DNA from: Cyanobacteria bacterium UBA5018
GTDB taxonomy: Bacteria; Cyanobacteriota; Cyanobacteriia; PCC-6307; Cyanobiaceae
NCBI GenBank assembly: GCA_002396505.1
Contig: DGYA01000107.1
Span: 1-14,887 of the forward strand
Direction of reading: 5' to 3'
DNA length: 14,887 nt
Shown in pieces: positions 1-6,889 of the stretch; position 1 is the first letter of the stretch; each line of letters begins with the position of its first letter. The position numbers and the translations under genes were made by a program. The notes below the pieces were generated by a model. It made no database searches and had not been told where the DNA came from. It saw only the letters and a list, made by a program, of their open reading frames with translations.

Positions 1-88
1 TGGAAGTGAGAACAACCTCAACCTGAGATGCACCGCAACGCCTGGTGGCGTTGCGGTACATCTCAGGTTGAGGTTGTTCTCACTTCCA
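1..88. repeat. 42-bp-stem palindrome at the gap2 3' end
   Basis: Positions 1-42 and 47-88 are reverse complements with one mismatch (C31 against A58) around the tetraloop at 43-46. The right arm contains the last two codons and the stop of gap2 (80-88), so the left arm carries a mirrored copy of them. Read as gap2 mRNA (minus strand), the mismatch becomes a G-U pair and the whole 42-bp stem can form. The inner 10 bp are GC-rich, like an intrinsic terminator, but the stem is far longer than usual. The left arm starts exactly at base 1, so it may continue outside the window, or it may be a fold-back artefact at a contig end. No T-run is visible because the window ends here. Confidence 0.85.
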
Positions 89-1102
89 GTTCTTGGCGAC
101 GATCTCGGCCAGATCGACAACGCGCTGGCTGTAGCCCCACTCGTTGTCGTACCAGCAGATCACCTTCAACATGTTGCCGCCCATCACCAGGGTGAGATCG
201 GAATCGACGATTGCGCTCTCATCGGTGCCGGCATGGTCGCTGGACACCAGGGGCAGATCGCAATACTTGATGATGCCTTTCATGCCGTTCTCGGCAGCGG
301 CCTTGAGCACTGCGTTCACCTCCTCCTTGCTGGTGTCGCGGCTCAATTCCAACACCATGTCCACCACCGACACGTTGGGGGTGGGAACGCGCAGGGCGAT
401 ACCGCTCAGCTTGCCCTTCATCGGCGGGTACACCAGAGCCACCGCACTGGCGGCACCGGTACTGGTGGGCACAATGTTCACGGCTGCGGCGCGGGCACGA
501 CGCAGGTCGCGGTGGGCGGCGTCGAGGATGCGCTGGTCACCGGTGTAGCTGTGGGTGGTGGTCATCGTGCCCTTGACGATGCCGAAGGCCTGATCAAGCA
601 CCTTGACGACCGGCGCCATGCAGTTGGTGGTGCAGCTGGCGTTGCTGAGGATGTCCCAGTCCTCGTGGCGGTATTCATCGGCGTTCACGCCCACCACGAA
701 GGTGCCCACCTTGGCCCCCTTGCCTGGGGCGGTGAGGATCACCTTTTTGGCTCCGGACTCGAAGTGCTTGCTGGCGCCCACGTCGTCGTTAAACACGCCC
801 GTGGACTCGATCACCAGGTCCACACCCCACTCCTTCCAGGGCAGGTTGGCGGGATTGCGGTCGTAGAAGACCTTGACGGTCTTGCCGTTGATGACGATCG
901 AGTCCTGGGTTGTGGTCACCTCTGCGTTGCGCAGGGGGCCGAGCATCGTGTCGTACTTGAGCAGGTGGGCGTTGGTCTTGGTATCACCGGAACCATTGAG
1001 ACCCACCACCTCGATGCCCGTGTTGTCCCCTCGGCTCAACCAACAACGCATGAAGTTGCGACCAATGCGCCCAAATCCGTTGATCGCAACCTTCAGCGTC
1101 AT
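80..1102 (-). CDS. gap2: Glyceraldehyde-3-phosphate dehydrogenase, Gap2 type
   Basis: Encodes a 340-residue cytosolic dehydrogenase that interconverts glyceraldehyde-3-phosphate and 1,3-bisphosphoglycerate in the Calvin cycle and gluconeogenesis. The N-terminal nucleotide fold reads VAINGFGRIGRN (about residues 5-16). The catalytic cysteine is Cys157 in SNASCTTNC and the partner histidine is His184 in THSYTGDQR. The C-terminal WYDNEWGYSQR motif is intact. The second strand of the fold ends in GLNGSGD (residues 34-40) instead of the acidic residue typical of strictly NAD-dependent enzymes, which fits the NADP-accepting photosynthetic form. The ATG at 1102 was chosen because it gives the family's usual length; the frame stays open to 1228 but that part has no family resemblance. 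No Shine-Dalgarno is visible. The gene is divergent from murC across 169 bp, and its stop codon lies in a large palindrome. Confidence 0.97.
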   Translation of the reverse strand: MTLKVAINGFGRIGRNFMRCWLSRGDNTGIEVVGLNGSGDTKTNAHLLKYDTMLGPLRNAEVTTTQDSIVINGKTVKVFYDRNPANLPWKEWGVDLVIESTGVFNDDVGASKHFESGAKKVILTAPGKGAKVGTFVVGVNADEYRHEDWDILSNASCTTNCMAPVVKVLDQAFGIVKGTMTTTHSYTGDQRILDAAHRDLRRARAAAVNIVPTSTGAASAVALVYPPMKGKLSGIALRVPTPNVSVVDMVLELSRDTSKEEVNAVLKAAAENGMKGIIKYCDLPLVSSDHAGTDESAIVDSDLTLVMGGNMLKVICWYDNEWGYSQRVVDLAEIVAKNWK

Positions 1103-1147
1103 GGCATTTAGCGGCAAGGCCGCAAGCAAGGGTGGTTTTGGCCGTGG

Positions 1148-1153
1148 ATCATA
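1148..1153 (-). promoter_or_regulatory. Possible -10 element for gap2
   Basis: On the minus strand the hexamer TATGAT lies about 46 nt upstream of the gap2 ATG in the 169-bp gap2/murC divergent region. No convincing -35 box is seen at the expected spacing. One good hexamer in a region this size is weak evidence. I recognise nothing else in this intergenic region. Confidence 0.25.
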
Positions 1154-1271
1154 CAGAAATGATTGCCGGCCTCCCCAGCACCCGGGGCTTGCCGACCGCC
1201 AGCAAGGGATTAAGCGTGGGGCCACCAACCTGGCGGCTTAGCCTGGACCTGGCCTATCCGCCTTCGGTCAG

Positions 1272-2993
1272 TTGCCCCAGTCCGCCTTGCTAGATCGACA
1301 CCGGCCACTGCACTTCATCGGTGTTGGCGGCATCGGCATGTCGGCCCTGGCAGCGATTTTGGCGGAGCGGGGCTTCAATGTCACCGGATCGGACCCCCGC
1401 GATGGGGCGGTAATGGACCAACTGCGCCGCCGGGGCGTGCGCGTGTTTCGCCAACAAAATGCCAGCACCGTCGATGCCATCTGCAGTGGCACCTCGATGG
1501 CCCCCCTGGTGGTGACCAGCACTGCGGTGCCCCAGAGCAATCCGGAATTGCAACAGGCTGTGCGCATGGGCCTGCAAGTGGTGCATCGCTCAGACCTGCT
1601 GGCCGCCCTGATCGACGCCCAGCCTTCGATCGCGGTGGCGGGCAGCCACGGCAAGACCACCACCAGCAGCCTGGTGGCCACCCTGCTGCAGGCCACCCAC
1701 CAGGACCCCACCGCCGTGATCGGCGGCATCGTGCCGGCCTTTGGCAGTAATGGCCGCGTCGGCAAAGGCCGATTGCTGGTGGCGGAAGCCGACGAATCGG
1801 ACGGCAGCCTGGTGAAGTTTCACCCCCAGCTGGCCATACTCACCAACCTGGAGCTCGACCACACCGACCATTACCCCAACCTGGAGGCCCTGGTGGCCAC
1901 CCTGCAGCGGTTCGCCGCGGGAGCTGGCCAACTCCTGGCCAATCGCGACTGCCCGGTGCTGCGGGACCAGTTCAAGGCCGATCACTGGTGGTCGATCACC
2001 AGCCCCGAGGCGGTGGCCTTCGCGGCGATCCCCCGCCAGGAACAGGGAGACGGCACCCTGGCCGACTGGTATGAGAACGGCCAATTGATTGGCCAGATCG
2101 AGCTGCCCCTGCCCGGTCGCCATAACCTCAGCAATGCGGCGGCTGCCATCGCCGCCTGTCGACTGGAGTCGGTGAGCTTCGCCGATTTGAGCCAGGCGAT
2201 CGCCAGCCTGCAAACCCCTTGCAGGCGCTTTGATTACCGCGGCAACTGGCATGGCCGCCAAGTGGTGGACGACTACGCCCATCACCCCAGCGAGGTGGCG
2301 GCCACCCTGGCCATGGCACGGCTGATGGTGACCAGCGGCCGCAGCTCCCTGCCCCTGGTACCCCTGCGGCTGGTGGCGGTGTTCCAGCCCCACCGATACA
2401 GCCGCACCGCCGAGTTCCTCACGGCCTTTGCCGCCGCCCTCAGCGCCGCCGATGCCGTGCTGCTGGCGCCGCTCTATGCCGCCGGTGAGGCTCCTATCGC
2501 CGGTATCGACAGCCAGGCCCTAGCCGCGGCGATCCGCAATCTCGATCGCCAGCTGACTGTGGAGGTTTGCGACAGCCTCGATGCCCTGGCCGAGCAGTTG
2601 GCTCGCTCCAGCAAGCCAGGGGATCTAGTGCTGGCGATGGGGGCCGGCGACGTCAACTACCTCTGGCCGCGGCTGCAGGCTTTACTTACCGCCAACAGCT
2701 CTATTGAAAACAACAGCCCTATCGCAAACAACAATTCTATCGCAAACTACAGCCCTATCGCAAGCAACAGCTCTATCACAAATAATAACCCAGAAAAATA
2801 CAACAGCCCTATCATAAATAGCGATCTTATCGCAAATGACAGCTCCGTAAAATATAGCAGCGGCGATCGTATAAATAACTCTGTCAATGGGAATAGCGCT
2901 GCCGATGAACTCAGTACTGCTTATGGGAGTAGCTCTCCCCATGGGAGCAGCCAGGTCAATGAAAACAGCTGTGGCGAAGCTGCCGCGGCCTGA
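1272..2993 (+). CDS. murC: UDP-N-acetylmuramate--L-alanine ligase with repeat tail
   Basis: MurC is the cytoplasmic ATP-dependent ligase that adds L-alanine to UDP-MurNAc, the first amino acid of the peptidoglycan stem. The N-terminal domain has HFIGVGGIGMSALA. The ATP-binding loop is SHGKTTT at residues 125-131. EADESDGS, LELDHTDHYPN, PGRHNLSNA, DDYAHHPSE, FQPHRYSRT and GAGDV follow in family order. The start is TTG at 1272: an in-frame stop at 1239-1241 leaves no ATG or GTG upstream of the conserved domain, and TTG at 1287 is the alternative. The recognisable enzyme ends near residue 473 (LWPRLQALL), as in ordinary MurC proteins of 450-480 residues. The remaining roughly 99 residues are an Asn/Ser-rich hexapeptide repeat tail that is visibly AT-richer than the rest. 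murB starts 14 nt downstream, so the two are probably co-transcribed. Confidence 0.96.
   Translation: MPQSALLDRHRPLHFIGVGGIGMSALAAILAERGFNVTGSDPRDGAVMDQLRRRGVRVFRQQNASTVDAICSGTSMAPLVVTSTAVPQSNPELQQAVRMGLQVVHRSDLLAALIDAQPSIAVAGSHGKTTTSSLVATLLQATHQDPTAVIGGIVPAFGSNGRVGKGRLLVAEADESDGSLVKFHPQLAILTNLELDHTDHYPNLEALVATLQRFAAGAGQLLANRDCPVLRDQFKADHWWSITSPEAVAFAAIPRQEQGDGTLADWYENGQLIGQIELPLPGRHNLSNAAAAIAACRLESVSFADLSQAIASLQTPCRRFDYRGNWHGRQVVDDYAHHPSEVAATLAMARLMVTSGRSSLPLVPLRLVAVFQPHRYSRTAEFLTAFAAALSAADAVLLAPLYAAGEAPIAGIDSQALAAAIRNLDRQLTVEVCDSLDALAEQLARSSKPGDLVLAMGAGDVNYLWPRLQALLTANSSIENNSPIANNNSIANYSPIASNSSITNNNPEKYNSPIINSDLIANDSSVKYSSGDRINNSVNGNSAADELSTAYGSSSPHGSSQVNENSCGEAAAA
2196..2203. repeat. HIP1 octamer
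   Basis: GCGATCGC, flanked by G and C as in the extended HIP1 palindrome GGCGATCGCC, lies inside murC. HIP1 is over-represented in many cyanobacterial genomes, so it supports the cyanobacterial origin of the window. Confidence 0.7.
2691..2978 (+). repeat. 16-unit, 18-nt tandem array in the murC 3' end
   Basis: Sixteen consecutive 18-nt units can be laid out in register from 2691. The best-preserved are units 2 (2709-2726), 3, 4 and 5, with consensus AACAACAGCCCTATCGCA, encoding N-N-S-P-I-A. Units decay towards the 3' end, but the third codon still reads Ser in 12 of 16 units (AGC 11 times, AGT once) and Asn or Asp in the rest. The array begins where the conserved MurC enzyme ends and stops just before the murC stop codon. 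It contains no in-frame stop, so it is translated as a low-complexity polar tail. Composition is clearly AT-richer than the flanking genes. Confidence 0.85.
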
Positions 2994-3007
2994 ACCGGCA
3001 GAGCGCG

Positions 3008-3904
3008 ATGACCTTCGCCGAGTATCCGAGTTTGCGCAAGGGCGTTGACCTGAGCGAGTTCACCACCTGGAAAGTGGGAGGCCCGGCTGAGTGGTTCGCC
3101 GAACCGGGCTGCGAAAACGAACTGTTGGCCCTACTCGCTTGGGGACACCAGCAAGGCCTGCCGATCCGCTGCCTCGGCGCCGGCTCCAACCTGTTGATTG
3201 CCGATAGGGGCCTAGCGGGCCTGAGTCTCTGCCTCAGGCGGCTGCAGGGCAGCCAGCTGGATCGCAACAGCGGCATGATCGAAGCCGAGGCCGGTGAACC
3301 GATCCCCAGCCTGGCCCGCAAGGCAGCCAGGGCCGGACTCAGCGGCCTGGAATGGGCGGTGGGCATCCCAGGCACGGTGGGCGGTGCGGTGGTGATGAAT
3401 GCCGGTGCCCAGGGAGGTTGCAGCGCCGATCGGCTGATCTCGGTGCAAGTGGTGGATCCAGCCCTGCCAGAGCAGCGCATTCGCCTCAGCGCTGACCAGC
3501 TGCACTTCGCCTATCGCCACAGCCGCCTGCAATTCGAGCCCCTGATCGTGCTCTCGGCCCAGTGGCAACTGGAACCCGGCCACGACCCGGCGGCGGTGGG
3601 CGCCCGCACCAGCGCCAATCTGCACAGCCGCACCAGCAGCCAGCCCTACCAACTACCGAGCTGCGGCAGTGTGTTCCGCAACCCCGAACCCCAAAAGGCC
3701 GGGCGGCTGATCGAATCCCTCGGGTTAAAAGGGCTGCAAATCGGCGGTGCAGCTGTATCAACTCTGCATGCAAATTTCATCGTCAACCTCGGCGACGCCA
3801 AGGCCGCCGACATCGAGGCCCTCATCGATGAGCTGCAGCTGCGGGTGAGCGAGGGCCACGGTGTGGAGCTCCAGCCGGAGGTGCGGCGCCTCGGCTTCCC
3901 CTAG
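3008..3904 (+). CDS. murB: UDP-N-acetylenolpyruvoylglucosamine reductase
   Basis: MurB is the FAD-containing cytoplasmic enzyme that uses NADPH to reduce UDP-GlcNAc-enolpyruvate to UDP-MurNAc, the substrate of MurC. At 298 residues it has the size of the shorter (type II) MurB class. Motifs in order: FTTWKVGGPAEWF (FAD domain entry, about residues 19-31), LGAGSNLLI, GIPGTVGGAVVMNAGA, CGSVFRNP with the probable proton-donor Ser221, GGAAVSTLHANFIVN, and the C-terminal LQPEVRRLGF with catalytic Glu291. ATG at 3008 lies 14 nt after the murC stop and just before the conserved region. The murC-murB pairing is the usual cyanobacterial arrangement. Confidence 0.97.
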   Translation: MTFAEYPSLRKGVDLSEFTTWKVGGPAEWFAEPGCENELLALLAWGHQQGLPIRCLGAGSNLLIADRGLAGLSLCLRRLQGSQLDRNSGMIEAEAGEPIPSLARKAARAGLSGLEWAVGIPGTVGGAVVMNAGAQGGCSADRLISVQVVDPALPEQRIRLSADQLHFAYRHSRLQFEPLIVLSAQWQLEPGHDPAAVGARTSANLHSRTSSQPYQLPSCGSVFRNPEPQKAGRLIESLGLKGLQIGGAAVSTLHANFIVNLGDAKAADIEALIDELQLRVSEGHGVELQPEVRRLGFP

Positions 3905-3928
3905 CCTGTTGTCAGTTATGGCGCTTAC

Positions 3929-4270
3929 ATGGCCGGTTTCGGTCTCCCCAATTTCGGACAACTCACCGAAGCCTTCAAAAAGGCCCAGGAATTGCAGCAG
4001 AACGCCCAGAAGCTGCAGGAAGAACTCGACGATATGGAAATCGAGGGTCGCTCCGCCGATGGCCGCGCCAGCGTCTGGCTATCCGGCAACCAGCAACCCC
4101 TCAAGGTGAGCCTCGCCCCGGAGCTACTCCAGGAGGGCAGCTCCGCCTGTGAAGCCGCTGTTCTAGAAGCTCTCCAGGTGGCCTATGCCAACTCCACCGG
4201 CACGATGAAGGAGCGGATGGAATCCCTCACTGGCGGCCTCAACCTGAACCTGCCGGGCCTGGGGGGCTGA
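3929..4270 (+). CDS. YbaB/EbfC-family nucleoid-associated protein
   Basis: Encodes a 113-residue member of the YbaB/EbfC family, small dimeric DNA-binding proteins associated with the nucleoid. The N-terminus MAGFGLPNFGQL is followed by a long amphipathic helix rich in Gln, Lys and Glu (about residues 13-37). The central IEGRSADGRASVWLSGNQQ beta segment and the C-terminal helix with MKERMESLTGGLNLNLPGL follow. Length is normal for the family. It follows murB by 24 nt on the same strand, so read-through from murCB is likely. It converges with rsgA across 85 bp that carry a short tandem repeat. Confidence 0.93.
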   Translation: MAGFGLPNFGQLTEAFKKAQELQQNAQKLQEELDDMEIEGRSADGRASVWLSGNQQPLKVSLAPELLQEGSSACEAAVLEALQVAYANSTGTMKERMESLTGGLNLNLPGLGG

Positions 4271-4284
4271 GTCGCAGGGCCCCT

Positions 4285-4339
4285 GGGGAGATGAGCAATC
4301 AGAGGGGAGATGAGCACAGAGGGGAGATGAGCAATCAGA
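4285..4339. repeat. Three-unit tandem repeat between ybaB and rsgA
   Basis: Units are 4285-4303 (GGGGAGATGAGCAATCAGA, 19 nt), 4304-4320 (17 nt, lacking two bases) and 4321-4339 (identical to the first). They fill most of the 85-bp convergent gap, starting 15 nt after the ybaB stop. No stem-loop with a T-run is visible here, so I see no standard intrinsic terminator for either gene. Confidence 0.9.
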
Positions 4340-4355
4340 ACGGCCGATCAGGTGG

Positions 4356-5495
4356 TCAACTGAGTTCATCGGCGTGGTCATCGGCACCGCTCGTCTCCTC
4401 CAGTGACTGGAGCTGCTCGCTGTCTTGGCGCCGCCGCCGCCGAGAGACCTGGCGCAGGCGAGGATCCAGCTGCGGCTCCACTCGTCCAACCCGGCGGGCC
4501 TGGCCTGGCTCTGGGTTTTGCAGGCCAGACCCGCCGGGTTGGCAGGCGGTTGAGGGGCGGACCAGCCCCCGCCGCATCCCCCTGGCGGCATCTGCCTCCA
4601 TGTCGGCGAGGCACTGGGCATAGAGGTCGTAGCGGGACCAATTGGTACCCACCGCACAGCCGGGATCGCCGCGATGCAGGCAATTGCTGAAGCGACAGCA
4701 ACCGGCCGCCAGGCGCTGGCGCAGCTCTGGAAACAGGCGGGCCAAGGCGGCCGGATCCTCCGGCAGGGCCGGGCGGTTGAAGCCGGGGCTATCGGCTACC
4801 AGGGCCCCGGGAGCCAAGGCGAACAGCTCCACGTGGCGGGTGGTGTGCCGGCCCCGCTGCAGGCGGCCAGAGACGGCCGCCACCCGCAGCTTCAAATCGG
4901 GGCGCAAGGCATTGAGCAAACTGCTCTTACCCGCCCCGGAAGGGCCGCAGAGCACCGCCAGACCGGGCTGGCTCAGCCGTTGCCGCAACGGCTCCAGCCC
5001 GAGGCCGCTAGCGCTGGCCAAAGCCAGCGGCCGATAGCCCCAATTCTCGGCCCGCCCGCACCACTGCCGCACCTGCTCCGCCGGCAGCAGATCGGCCTTG
5101 GAAAACACCAAATCCACCGGCTGAGCGGTGAGCTCGGCAGTGATCAAAAAACGGGTTAGCTGCACAGGGTCAAGGTCGGGCTCGGCCAGGGACACCACCA
5201 CCACCACCCGGCTGAGATTGGCCACGGGTGGCCGGCTCAATAGGGAGTGGCGCGGTTCCAGATCGGCTACGGCAGCGCGGCCAGCGGGCCAGTCCAGCCC
5301 CTCCAGCCGCACCCGATCGCCGCTGCAGATCTGCAGGCCTCGCTTGCCTAAGCGGCTTCGGCGGGTGCAGAGCAGCCGGGAGAGGCCTGTGGGACCGGGC
5401 CGATCCAATTCCACCCAGCAGTAATTGGCCAGCAGGGACACCACCTGGCCGCTGATCGGGGCGGACGCCAGGCTGGCCGGCGAGCCATCAGCCAT
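4356..5495 (-). CDS. rsgA: Ribosome small-subunit-dependent GTPase A
   Basis: RsgA (YjeQ) is a circularly permuted GTPase that helps late 30S ribosome maturation. In this 379-residue reading the OB-fold is at about residues 14-80. The permuted G motifs follow: G4 as FSKADLL (131-137), G1 as GPSGAGKS (184-191) and G3 as DSPGF (235-239). The C-terminal zinc site CRFSNCLHRGDPGC spans 267-280. The usual Asn of the G4 NKxD motif is Ser here. ATG at 5495 was chosen because it overlaps the tusA stop as ATGGCTGA; GTG at 5513 is the alternative. A 22-bp inverted repeat encodes residues of about 318-337, a Pro/Gly-rich stretch between the zinc domain and the Arg-rich C-terminus, and looks inserted. Last gene of the grpE-dnaJ-tusA-rsgA operon. 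Confidence 0.95.
   Translation of the reverse strand: MADGSPASLASAPISGQVVSLLANYCWVELDRPGPTGLSRLLCTRRSRLGKRGLQICSGDRVRLEGLDWPAGRAAVADLEPRHSLLSRPPVANLSRVVVVVSLAEPDLDPVQLTRFLITAELTAQPVDLVFSKADLLPAEQVRQWCGRAENWGYRPLALASASGLGLEPLRQRLSQPGLAVLCGPSGAGKSSLLNALRPDLKLRVAAVSGRLQRGRHTTRHVELFALAPGALVADSPGFNRPALPEDPAALARLFPELRQRLAAGCCRFSNCLHRGDPGCAVGTNWSRYDLYAQCLADMEADAARGMRRGLVRPSTACQPGGSGLQNPEPGQARRVGRVEPQLDPRLRQVSRRRRRQDSEQLQSLEETSGADDHADELS
4486..4542. repeat. 22-bp inverted repeat inside rsgA
   Basis: Arms 4486-4507 and 4521-4542 are reverse complements with one mismatch, separated by 13 nt. The structure lies wholly within the rsgA coding frame, 57 bp long (19 codons), so the frame is preserved. It encodes a linker and not a GTPase or zinc motif, as expected for a tolerated insertion of a palindromic element. 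Confidence 0.85.
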
Positions 5496-5763
5496 CGACT
5501 GGGCCAACCGCACGACGTATCAGCAGCCTTACCGCCGTATCGGCAGACGGATGGGGCTGAATCTCCACCCCATGGCCACTGCTGGTGAGCCCTGAGCTCA
5601 CCAGTTGCTCCGGTTCCCCCACATCGAGATCCACCTGCAACCAGGCCCCCGGGGCAATCGCTTCGAGGGCCAGGCGACAGCGGATGTAATTCAAGGGACA
5701 GGGGGTGCCGCGCAGATCCAAACAGGCAGCTGGCTGGCTCGGGCTGACCAAGGCCTCAGCCAC
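5488..5763 (-). CDS. TusA-family sulfurtransferase
   Basis: A small cytosolic protein of the TusA/SirA/YeeD family, whose members carry sulfur as a persulfide on a conserved cysteine for tRNA thiolation or cofactor synthesis. The signature is LDLRGTPCPLN, with the active cysteine Cys22 in the Cys-Pro motif. The rest has the alternating strand-helix pattern and GEPEQLVSSGLTSSGHGVE typical of the fold. I place the start at GTG 5763, giving 91 residues and an 8-nt overlap with the dnaJ stop (GTGGCTGA), the same arrangement as between this gene and rsgA. A TTG at 5784 would give 98 residues. The sulfur acceptor in picocyanobacteria is not evident from the sequence. Its place between dnaJ and rsgA matches my memory of related genomes. 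Confidence 0.85.
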   Translation of the reverse strand: MAEALVSPSQPAACLDLRGTPCPLNYIRCRLALEAIAPGAWLQVDLDVGEPEQLVSSGLTSSGHGVEIQPHPSADTAVRLLIRRAVGPVDG

Positions 5764-6889
5764 CCCCGCCAAACAGGCCGCCAAACAAGCCGCTCTTGTG
5801 ATGGTGGCGCTGGCCCTTGCTGGTGTGATGACCAGCCAGCTGCTCCAGCAACTGCCGCTCCTCGCCGCTCAACTTGGTGGGCAGCTGCACCTTGACGGTG
5901 ACCTCGTGATTGCCGCGGGCCACTGGATTACCAAGCCGGGGCACCCCTTTGCCCTGCAGGGTGAGCACGGTGCCGGGCTGGGTGCCCGCCGGAATCGTCA
6001 GCCGCTCGTGGCCATCGACGCTTTCCAGCTCGATGGTGTCCCCCAGGATCGCCTGTAGGTAATTGAGCACCACCTCGGAGTGAATGGTGATGCCATCGCG
6101 GCGCAGCTGCGGATGGGCCTGGACATTGAGGAACACGTACAGGTCCCCGGCTGGGCCACCACGGGGTCCGGCATTGCCCTCATTCGCCACCCTTAGCCGG
6201 GTGCCTGAATCGACGCCAGCGGGAATGTTGATCCGCAACTTCTTGCGTACCTGCTGCAAGCCCTGGCCACCGCAGGCGGAGCAGGGATCGGCGATCACCT
6301 GGCCGGTGCCATCACAGGTGGGACAGGAGGCCACCTGGGTGAAACTGCCGAAAGGGGTACGGGTGGCGCGACGTACCTGGCCAGCCCCGGCGCAGGTGCC
6401 ACAGGTGCTGGGGCCACTGCCGGCCTTGGCACCGCTGCCACTGCAGGTGGAGCAGGTTTCCAGATGGCGCACCTGTACCTCCTTCTCGATGCCAAATACC
6501 GCCTCTTGAAAGCTGATCGTCAGATCCAGGCGCAGGTCATCGCCCTGGCGGGGGCCGCTGCGGCGACGCCCGCCGGCCTGGGCCGCCGCAGCGCCACCAA
6601 AACCGCTGAAGAAGGTTTCAAACAGGTCGGCAAAACCACCCATGTCGCCCATGTCGGCAGCGCCGGCGGCACCGCCCAGGCCGGCCTCGCCGAACTGGTC
6701 ATAGCGGGATCGGGTCTGGGGATCACTGAGCACCGAGTAGGCGCGACCGATCTCCTTGAATTTGTCCTCAGCCCCTGGATCCTTGTTGACATCAGGGTGA
6801 TATTGGCGCGCCAAACGGCGATAGGCCCGCTTGAGGCCCTCGGCATCCACGTCCCGGGAAACCCCAAGCAGGGAGTAGTAATCGGCCAT
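5756..6889 (-). CDS. dnaJ: Chaperone protein DnaJ
   Basis: DnaJ is the Hsp40 co-chaperone that delivers unfolded proteins to DnaK and stimulates its ATPase. In 377 residues it has the full type I layout: J domain with HPD at 31-33, a Gly/Phe-rich linker (about 67-106), and four zinc-finger CxxCxGxG-type repeats at 146-153, 163-170, 189-196 and 203-210. Two beta-barrel C-terminal domains follow, and then a glycine-rich end. The ATG overlaps the grpE stop by one base (TGATG), implying translational coupling. This copy is complete and next to grpE, so it is probably the main DnaJ and not one of the extra J-proteins. Confidence 0.98.
   Translation of the reverse strand: MADYYSLLGVSRDVDAEGLKRAYRRLARQYHPDVNKDPGAEDKFKEIGRAYSVLSDPQTRSRYDQFGEAGLGGAAGAADMGDMGGFADLFETFFSGFGGAAAAQAGGRRRSGPRQGDDLRLDLTISFQEAVFGIEKEVQVRHLETCSTCSGSGAKAGSGPSTCGTCAGAGQVRRATRTPFGSFTQVASCPTCDGTGQVIADPCSACGGQGLQQVRKKLRINIPAGVDSGTRLRVANEGNAGPRGGPAGDLYVFLNVQAHPQLRRDGITIHSEVVLNYLQAILGDTIELESVDGHERLTIPAGTQPGTVLTLQGKGVPRLGNPVARGNHEVTVKVQLPTKLSGEERQLLEQLAGHHTSKGQRHHHKSGLFGGLFGGGG

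Noticed and set aside
68..1111. Long open frame antisense to gap2 on the plus strand (347 codons)
   Set aside because: It mirrors gap2 almost exactly, its His/Gly/Val-rich product matches no family I know, and gap2 motifs are intact on the other strand. It is a product of GC-rich codon bias.
1590..2393. Long minus-strand frame opposite murC
   Set aside because: It overlaps conserved MurC motifs throughout and its His/Gln/Gly-rich composition is typical of antisense frames in GC-rich DNA.
2682..2942. Minus-strand open frame across the murC repeat array with a repeated CDRAVV-like motif
   Set aside because: The repetition simply reflects the 18-nt array read backwards; there is no family resemblance or initiation context, and the plus-strand frame joins directly to MurC.
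2691..2978. Could the murC array be a CRISPR array?
   Set aside because: Units are contiguous 18-mers without spacers, they decay gradually, and no cas gene is nearby.
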